A stretch of DNA of 27,843 nt from Baffinella frigidus (Eukaryota; Cryptophyceae; Cryptomonadales; Baffinellaceae), in NCBI GenBank assembly GCA_026770585.1, contig MU647377.1, forward strand, positions 101,787 through 129,629, read 5' to 3'. The notes under the pieces were generated by a model. The model did no database searches. It saw only the letters and a program-made list of their open reading frames with translations, and had not been told where the DNA came from. This document shows, piece by piece, positions 1 to 8,300 of this stretch. Each line of letters opens with the position of its first letter. The stretch's first letter is position 1. Made by a program: the position numbers and the translations under genes.

Positions 1-28
1 TTAGGGGTTAGGGTTTAGGGTTTAGGGT

Positions 29-60
<32 letters not shown>

Positions 61-117
61 GGTTTAGGGTTTAGGGTTTAGGGTTCAGGGTGTGGGGTGT
101 AGGGTTTGGGGTTGTAT

Positions 118-163
118 AGAATTTAGAGCTCAGGGCTTCGTGCTTTGGGTATAGGTTCAAGGG
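118..163 (+). repeat. Subtelomeric module A, copy 1
   Basis: About 46 bp, with the diagnostic core GAGCTCAGGGCTTCG followed by a TAGGTTCAAGGG end. The same module recurs at 982-1027, 1125-1170 and 1911-1956 with a few substitutions, so the array is built from higher-order units as well as heptamers. Confidence 0.8.
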
Positions 164-263
164 TTTTGGTTTAGGATTTAGGGTTTAGGAGTTAGGGTTT
201 GGTGGTTTGGGTTTGGGGTGTAAGTTTTTGTGTGTGGGGTGTAGGGTTTGGGGTTGAGGGTTT

Positions 264-449
264 AGGGCATAGGGTTGAGGGATGAGGGTTGAAAATTCAA
301 AAGTAAGGGTTGAGGGTTTATGGATTTGTTTAGGTTTTGAGGTTTTGGGTGTGTTTAGGGGTTTGAGATTTTGGGTGTGGATTGCAGTGTTGGTGTTGGG
401 TTTAGAGTGTCGGGTTTAAGGTGTAGAGTTACGCGTACACGTTTGGGTG
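264..449 (+). repeat. Subtelomeric module B, copy 1
   Basis: About 185 bp. Landmarks in order are GGGCATAGGGTTGAGG, TTCAAAAGT, TATGGATTTGTT, GGTTTTGGGTGTG, ATTGCAGT.TTGGTGTTGGG, a TGTCGGGTTTA block and GCGTACAC. It is repeated nearly in full at 1370-1561 and in shortened form at 655-784. No coding capacity is seen. Confidence 0.8.
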
Positions 450-502
450 TAGGGTGTAGGGTATAGGGTGTGGGTTGTAGGGTGTAGGGTGTCAGTTGTA
501 GG

Positions 503-541
503 GTTTGGGGTTTGGGGTTTGGGGTTTGGGGTTTGGGGTTT
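503..541 (+). repeat. TTTGGGG variant heptamer run
   Basis: A local homogeneous run of at least five consecutive TTTGGGG units lies inside the more degenerate TTTAGGG field. Such a patch suggests local unit-by-unit amplification of one variant (slippage or unequal exchange) after the array stopped being maintained by telomerase. Confidence 0.8.
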
Positions 542-654
542 GGTATTTGGGGTTTAGGGTTTGGGTTGCAGGGTTAAGGGTTTGGAGTGTAGGGTGCAGG
601 GTGTATGGTTGAGGGTGTAGGGTGTGGGGTGTAGTGTTTATGGTTTATGGTATC

Positions 655-784
655 GGGTTGAGGGGTGAGAGTTCAAAAGTTAGGGTTGAGGGTTGATGGA
701 TTAGTGTTTAGAGTTTGAGGTTTTGGAAGTGGGTTGCAGTTTTGGTGTTAATGGTGTTGGGTTAAAGGTGTAGGGTTCAGAGTG
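655..784 (+). repeat. Subtelomeric module B, copy 2 (shortened)
   Basis: Carries the GTTCAAAAGTTAGGG, GAGGTTTTGG and GGGTTGCAGTTTTGGTGTT landmarks of module B. It lacks the GGGCAT start and the GCGTACAC end of the other two copies. Confidence 0.7.
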
Positions 785-981
785 TAGGATTTGGGGTTTA
801 GGGTGTAGGGTGTAGGGTGTAGGGTGTGGGGTGTGGGGTGTAGGGTATAGGGTGTAGGGTTTGGTGTTTGGTGTTTGGGGTTTAGGGTTTAGGGTTTAGG
901 GTTTAGGGTTTAGGGTGTAGGGTCCAGGGTGAATGGTTTGGGGTGTAGGATTTAGGGTTCAGGGTTTAGGGTTGAGGGTTT

Positions 982-1027
982 AGAATGGAGAGCTCAGGGC
1001 TTCGGGCTTCGGGTTTAGGTTCAAGGG
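982..1027 (+). repeat. Subtelomeric module A, copy 2
   Basis: Shares the CTCAGGGCTTCGGGCTTCGG core and TTCAAGGG end with the copy at 118-163. Confidence 0.8.
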
Positions 1028-1124
1028 TGTAGGGTTTAGGGTTTAGGGTTTAGGGTTCAGGGTTTAGGGTGTGGGGTGTACGAAGGGTTCAGGGTTCAGG
1101 GTTTAGGGTCTAGGGTCAGGGTTT

Positions 1125-1170
1125 AGAATTTAGATCTCAGGGCTTCGTGCTTCGGGTATAGGTTCAAGGG
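1125..1170 (+). repeat. Subtelomeric module A, copy 3
   Basis: Closest to the copy at 118-163: both have CTTCGTGCTT and GGGTATAGGTTCAAGGG in the second half. Confidence 0.8.
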
Positions 1171-1369
1171 GCTGGGTTCATGGTTTAGGGTTTAGGGGTC
1201 AGGGTTTAGGGTGTAGGTTGTAGGGTTTAGGGTTGCGGGTTTGGTGGGTAGGGTTTAGGGTCCAGGATTTCGGGGCAATGGTTTAGGGTTTCGGGTTTTG
1301 GGTTTAGGGTTTAGGGTTTAGGGTGTAGGGTTTTGGGTTTAGGGTGTATGGTTCAGGGTCTAGGGTGTA

Positions 1370-1561
1370 GGGCATAGGGTTGAGGGATGAGGGTTGAAAG
1401 TTCAAAAGTTGGGGTTGAGGGTTGAGGGTTGAGGGTTTATGGATTTGTTAAGGGTTTGAGGTTTTGGGTGTGTTTAGGGTTTGAGGTTTAGGGTGTGGAT
1501 TGCAGTTTTGGTGTTGGGTTTAGGATGTCGGGTTTACGGTATAGATTCAAGCGTACACTTT
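1370..1561 (+). repeat. Subtelomeric module B, copy 3
   Basis: Near-full match to 264-449, with the same landmarks in the same order, including GGGCATAGGGTTGAGGGATG and GCGTACAC. It has one or two extra TTGAGGG units after the TTCAAAAGT landmark, as expected for heptamer slippage. Confidence 0.8.
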
Positions 1562-1910
1562 TGGGAGTGGGGTGTAGGGTTCACAGTGTAGGGTGTAGGG
1601 TGTAGGGTGTATGGTTTAAGGTGTAGGGTGTGGGGTTTGGGGTTTGGGGTTTGGGGTGTAGGGTGTAGGGTGTAGGGTGTAGGGTGAAGGGTGAAGGGTG
1701 TAGGGTGTAGGGTTACGGGTGTAGGGTTTAAGGTTGAGGATTTGGGGTTGGGGTTTAGGGTTTAGGGGTCTGGGTTTAGGGTTTAGGTTTTAGGGTCAAG
1801 GGTTTAGTGTTTAGTTTTTAGTGTTTAGTGTTTAGTGTTTAGGGGTTGGGGTTTAGGGTTGAGGGTTTAGGTTTTAGGTTTTAGGGTTTAGGGTTTAGGG
1901 TTTAGGGTTT

Positions 1911-1956
1911 AGCATTTAGGGCTCAGGGCTTCGGGCTTCGGGTTTAGGTTAAAGGG
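1911..1956 (+). repeat. Subtelomeric module A, copy 4
   Basis: Closest to the copy at 982-1027: both have CTTCGGGCTTCGGGTTTAGG. The end is diverged, with TTAAAGGG in place of TTCAAGGG. Confidence 0.75.
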
Positions 1957-2332
1957 TTTGGGTTTAGGGTTTAGGGTTTAGGGTTTAGGGTTTAGGTTGC
2001 AGGGTGTAGGGTATAAGGTTGCGGGTTGAGTGGGCAGGGTTGAGTGGGTAGGGTTGAGGGTTTAAGATTCAGGGTTTAAGTTGTTTTGGGGTTTAGGGTG
2101 TGGGGTTTCGGGTTGATGATTTAGGGTCTAGGGTGTAAGGTGTAGGGTGTAGGGTGTAGAGTGTGGAGTTTAAGGTTTAGGGGGTTGGTTTCAGGTTTTA
2201 GGCTTCAGGGTTTGGGGTTTGGGGTTTAGGGTTTAGGGTTTAGGGTTTATCGTGTAAGGTTCAGGGTTTAGGGTTTAGCGTTTAGTGGGTTTAAGGTCGA
2301 GGGTTTAGGGCTGAGGGTGTAGGGGTTAGGGT

Positions 2333-5300
2333 TTAGGTGTGAACCTGCTTCTGGCCCGGAGCCGCTTTCCGCACCGGAGGCATGGTGAAGGCCTCGAACG
2401 CCGACCCGTCCGTCAACAGCCCCAACTCCTTGAGGTACTTCGGGGGCTCGGGTTCCCTGAGCTCCACCGCGAGAAGGAGCAAGGAGTCTGCGACAGACCG
2501 CACGAGAGTCTCCACCGCAGGGAACAGACGCTGGCCCTGCGAGAGAGGGCGCCCAAGCACCAGGATGGCCTTCATAAGCCGCACGACCTGGAACCCTTGC
2601 CGGAAGAGCTTCTGCGCCACCTGGGAAGCCTTGTCAGGAGGAGTCTCGCTCTGGGCAATCGCCGACATGTGCGTGCACGCCTGCAACCACTTCCTTGCTG
2701 CGGGAACTGCTAGCACCACAGCGTCCAGCAGGCCGATGAGAACAACCGATGAGTTTGCGTGCTCGGAGAAGGATAGCGCCACCTGCGCTCTCTTCAAAAT
2801 TCCCTCGATCTCCTCCGCGCCCATCTCCGCAGGATCCAAGGACACCGTCGAGGCCTGCCCCTCCAAGGAGCCTTCCGGCAGCACGGGGTCTTCGGGAGCG
2901 AGCAAGTCAACCACTGGCGTGTCCGGCATGGGGTGATCACGGCCCATGAGGGGGATTGGAGAGGCCTTCGTGAGGACTGGTTCCTCCTTATCCGTCGCGA
3001 TCAGCCCCGGCAGACCAAAATCGGTGATGGCTGGAGGAGCTGGAAGAATGGGCGAGAGCATGTCGACAAATTTGGCCGCTCCGTCGTCCCAGTGGTCGAC
3101 AGGAATCTGCGGCGCCGCAGCGTGCTTGACCATGGTGAAGACGGAGGTGATGACCACCACGGCGGCGGCGGCTTCCATCGAGCTGTTCCCGGCCACAGAG
3201 CCTTCGAGTTGCATCTGCGCGCCCAGCAAGAGCTGCACCAGCCACGATACCGACTGCTCATCGCCCGACAGCTCCCTCCACGCCAGCAACGCGTTCTTGA
3301 CCTCACCACTCCGGAGTTCCTTGCCCTGATGCGACAGCAGACTCGCGCCACAGCCGACGGACTTCTTGAGACTGCGGGGGAGGAGGGCGTTCTCGTGCAT
3401 GGCGAGCCATGCAGACTTGACCTTTTCTCCATCGTCGATGCCGGCAACGGCAGTCCTCTCCCCAAACGATTTCAGGAACGCCGACAGCTTCTTGACCTCC
3501 GTCTCTTTGCACATTGCGTGCAGCGCCGCGATCAACCCGTCGCAATACCTCCTCGAAACCGCCTGGACTGCCCGGAGCACAGCAGCTTCTCCCGTGCCGT
3601 CCGGTTCTGCGTGTTTCTTCACGCACTCCAGAGCATCTTCGAATAAGGCAGCTGCGTCCGCAGCCGAGGAAACACATCGCGCCGCGATCTTCGAACGTAG
3701 CTCCTCCAGGACGGACACTGCGACAACAGGTGCAACTTCATCCAGCAGCTGCTGAGAGAGCTTGCCAGGACACTGTTGCAAAGCCTGCTGCAACAAAAGA
3801 GACCTGCGACGGATATCCATCATTTTCGATTTGCGATCCTCCGAAATCCCACCAGCCAGACTGCCCACACCCTGAACGAGAGCAACTGCCGACGCTGCGG
3901 TGTTTGACTCAAAGAAGGTTGACACTTTCGCAGAAAGGAAATCGAGGGACTGGCCTGTCAACTGAGACACCAGCGTCATTGATTCGAAAAAGACCAGCCG
4001 TGTGACGTCTGCAGTCACATTCGAAACTGAATGGCAGTGCTTGAGGATGCCCTGCAGTGCCGTGACGGCGACAAATGAAGAACGTTGCACAGGCTGCACG
4101 ACGGACATGCACAGCTTGCAGCAGTTGTCGAAAAACTCCCTGAACCCGAAATTCCTCAACGGGCGCATCTTCACGAAGCTGGACAATGCCTCGAGGATCC
4201 TGGCTCTGACAATCTTGGCTCTGGCGATCTCATCAACCTCGCCGGTCTCATCAACCTTGGCGCCGTGCTTCTGCAACAACACCTCGAGCGCTGCATCTCT
4301 CCCCGCGTCATCCATACCCCGGAAGACGCTCGCCGTCTGATCTGTCTTGAAAACCTCCTTCAAAACGTCACGCACAGGATCGAGATCAGAGAGCTCTCCC
4401 CCTGACAACATCAGCACTACAGCTTCCACCGCATCCCTCTGCTGCGACATCCTGTCCAGAGGCGTCTTCGGGGACAAAAGCTGTTTCAGACTCTGCTCGA
4501 GCTTCTGCAGGAAGGCGAGGTGCTGCGGAGACTGAGAAAGCAGGATCGCTGCCATGGAGACGGGCGCAGCAACAACCCTCTGAATGTCGACAGGCTGACG
4601 GTAGGCCAAGTCGCTGATCATATCGACGAAGCCCTGGAGCCTCTGTGATTCCGGCACGCCCTGCAGCACCACATCGCGGCAGACACCCAGCGCGCTCCGC
4701 GAATCCTGGCCCACGAAACGCTGCGCGTTCTTCAACGCCCCCGCGTCGCTCAAAAAGTCAGGAGACACTGCCTCGAGGATGTTCACCAGGCTGCCTTGCG
4801 TCTGAAGCTTGCCCACCGCGACGAGAAGAGCAGGAAGCCTCTCTGCCGTGGAGCGCCGCTGGTTCGCAAATGCCAAGGACCAAAGCAGATTCTCGACCCC
4901 GGTGATCTTCCCCTCGTCGTCAAACAAGGCCAGCAGTCCCGCTGCTGCTGAAGACCCCCACCCCCCCCGCCGAGACAAGATCTTGCAGCACTTTCGTACA
5001 AGCACGCCTGCGGAACTGCTGTTCATGTTCAACACCCGGACCTGCTCGACCTGCCGTGCCAGACTGCCGAGAATCTTCTGGAAATGGTCGGCGTCGGCGA
5101 AGCTCTTCAAGTGCCCCGACAGTTGGCCGACAGTCAGGACCCTCCCCGCATCACGATCCATATTCTCGAGGGGCGAAAACGCGCGGACACAGTCAGCCAC
5201 CTCCGGGAACAGATCCTGCGCTTTCCCGAACGCGGAAGGGACGAGAGGGTCAACGAGAGATGGCAAGACCGAAGACACGGCCGAGGTCGAGCTGCAGGCA

Positions 5301-8300
5301 CACACCACGAGCGCAGCAGGGACCCCGGCGGCAGTCTCGTCGAGGTAGGCATCTGCAGTCCAGACCTGCCTGATGCAATCTGTCCGCAGGAGTTCAAACT
5401 GGTCCCGTCCGAGAGAGAGCTGCGGTGCTTTGGATTCCGAACCTGCCACCCGTGCAACGACCAACAAGCTGTACATTTGCGACGTGAGCTCCGTTGCGGA
5501 CCCCGGCGCCCACACGAGGTCCTTCATAGCGGTGATGCACACCTCGAACATGAGGCCCCCCTCAAAATCGGGCTCGACATCGAGGTGAGCTTCAAGCATG
5601 AGCATTCCGTTAGAATCCCTCCCGTTCCCGACAGGCATCGCTGACAGACCTACCTCGTCTCCCTTGCTGGATTTAAGATGCAGCACGGCTCCCTTGACCG
5701 CAGACACCGTGATCGAGACCTCCATCGCCGCATCAGTACCTTTGTTGTGCACCTTGATGCTCTTCTCAGCAAAGGAATTGCTGCCAACAAGAACCTCCCC
5801 CAGATCCCAGCAGCCCCAGGGCGTCACTTCGAGAACAGCTTTGCGGATCTGAATGTTGTACTCGTGCTTCAACGTCACCCGCGATGGATCCCGAGAATTC
5901 GTTCTGAAGACCAACTCGCCCTTCGTGCTCGCCCCGAGCGTTGGAGGAAGAGAAATCAACTTGGTCTCAAACTCGAGAGTCGCTCCCGGAAGAATGGCCT
6001 GTTTCCTGGCCCCGTCACCGTCGCAAGCGCGGAAATAGGTGTTCTTCTGGAGCCACACTTCAACTGGAAGCGACCCCGTGTTCCTGAATTTCACCGTCAC
6101 CTCCTTCTTGGGAATCCCGTCAAGAATCTCGTTCAGACACACCGGCCCTTTCCCCTGTCCGACCACAAGTTCCTTCAGGTTCACCTTGAGTGGTCCAGAA
6201 AAGATCTTGAGATCGCGCGTTCCAAACTCGGCCCTCATCGCGAGAGACCAGCGTTCCTTGTTGAAAAACATGACGAGGGAGCCTGTCAATGTCTTCGAAA
6301 CGACGGGAGATTTGACAGTCACCAAAAGACGAAGCGCCTCGTCCGGCCGAACAGTGCCGCCCTCTGGAAAAATGTGAAACAGCTTTGAGGACTCAATCGA
6401 GGCCTTGAAGACGACCTCGACTTTGCCGGTGTTCCGAATCTCCAGGCACTGCTGCGCGCAGCTGCCGATCTCGACGGGGCCGAACTCCAAGGGGCTGTTG
6501 CGGCCAAGCATCTGGCCAGACGGGTCGCACAACACCTGGAATTCGTGGTCCACAATTTTCGCCGTGACATGGATCCACTTGAGGTTTTGCTCCGAGAGAA
6601 ACGCAACAAGGACGTAGACCTCGAAATCTTCCCCATCACCGCAACCCACCAGCTCAATTGCCATTTGCACATTCTCCCGAGCGTGCAAGTGCGCGACTGA
6701 CTGGGCGCTCGAACCGGCAGAGTGCAGGAACTTCACGGAAAGCTTCGACCGAGAGGTGGTGTTCTGGACTTGGGCCTGCACGAGATAGGATGAACCGCAG
6801 AGGTTCTGGAGACTAACCTCATGGCTGCGCCGTGAGCCGCACATCACTGTCCCCAAATCCACCTGCAAAACCCCGTCGACCTCCGACCCGCCTTGGAGGC
6901 TCGCCCCCACTCGCTGAACGTCAGCGTCCACCGGGATCTCGAACACAGGATCAAGGCTCTGCTGCGGTTTGGGACCGTGGCTGGCGTGAATGACAAGGCT
7001 GGATTGGTGCACGCCGTCCTCAACTCTGAGAGCAACCTCGACCGTCACCGACGACATGCGAGGCACCCTCACCTCCCTCTTCGTCCTGCCCCCCTCAAAG
7101 AAGAACGCGTTGGTGGTGTCCGGCACAGTCTCACCGTCAGCATCCTTGACAACGAAGGACAGCTCGAGATCGAGGGCGTCCGGAGTGCCGTTCATCAGGC
7201 AGAGTTCATGGTGAGGTGAGGCAGTGCCGAAGAGAACAACGCCGAAACCGATCGAAACGTGCGCGGGCTCCACGAGAAATGTGGTTGTTGGGCCTTGAGA
7301 GAAGGTGACGGTTGTTGCGTGGTGCAGCTTCTGGTCAAAGACTCGCATCCACGAATCTTTGGACGGGGGCATCAGAACTCGTGGAATAGATTCCGAAAGC
7401 AGATCATGCATCAGCTGCTTGAAAAATGACTTCCCGTCCCCCATGACACGCAGACGCGGAACAAGCAAAGCGAACGAAGCCATCTGGTCGTCTCGAAAGT
7501 TGATGAGAGCCTGCTTCCAGGGAGCGGACGTGTGCTCGAGCATCCATCCAATGTCTCGGTCCATCTGGCTCCTGGAACCCTCCTCGAAGTCCGTGATGCT
7601 GTCTGAATGGAGCCCGTTCAGAATCGTCGTCAGCACGGCAAGACGACTCAAGGAAGCCGCCAATCTGCCAACAACAGAGGGTGGCAACAACTGCTGCTGA
7701 GCTTCTTTGAGACACGTAAAGCAAGCGTCCTTCATCTCGGGTGTCCACATCGTTCCAAACTGTCCGTCCTTCCGCGTCGGCTGCACCACCGGCAAATCCA
7801 CAATAGTGCCCAACAGCCGCATCACAACTTCCACCTCCTTGTTGATGTTAGAAATCAGGTCCGGCCCGCTCATCCCCGCCACGCCCCTGGGAAGGGCAGG
7901 AGCGCCGAAGACGAGGGTGGAAAGCCCGGCGCGGTCTCTGGGAACTTTCACACGCTTCTCGGCTTCGTTCATGAAGTCACAGACACGAACCAGTATCTTC
8001 TCCGATGAATCCTTTACACCAGACAGGCACTTGTTGTGGGGCATCGCGCTGAAGTTCTGGAGATCCCTCTCGTGCTTGCTCGCGCTGTCGTCAGTGATAC
8101 GAGCAGGACCCGCCGGGTCCAAGACCCTGAGAGGCGGAGGATCCTCGGTCTGAGGCACCGATGATCGATATTGCTGCCACATCCGTGCTGTCTCGCTCGG
8201 CAACTGCGCGTTGGAACTCGAGGTTTCGTCCTGTAGCTTCTGGGCGGCAGGAACCCACCGTGCTGTTGTTGTCACTTCCACCTCGAAAGGAAATTTCTGA

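Larger units (their letters stand above)
1..2336 (+). repeat. Degenerate TTTAGGG telomere-like array
   Basis: About 2.3 kb consists almost wholly of heptamer-like units: TTTAGGG with variants TGTAGGG, TTGAGGG, TTCAGGG and TTTGGGG. The purest stretches of consecutive TTTAGGG are near 877-917, 1870-1910 and 1960-2000. No credible ORF exists on either strand. The G-rich strand is the + strand, so it runs 5'->3' toward the gene. At a true left chromosome end the + strand would be the C-rich one. The block is therefore better read as an interstitial or subtelomeric array, or as an assembly join, than as a terminal telomere at position 1. TTTAGGG is the canonical telomere repeat of plants, many green algae and several alveolates. 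Frequent GGG runs make G-quadruplex formation plausible on the + strand. Confidence 0.9.

Noticed and set aside
1-60. A functional telomere at the left edge
   Set aside because: The polarity is opposite to that of a left terminus and the units are too degenerate for telomerase-maintained sequence.
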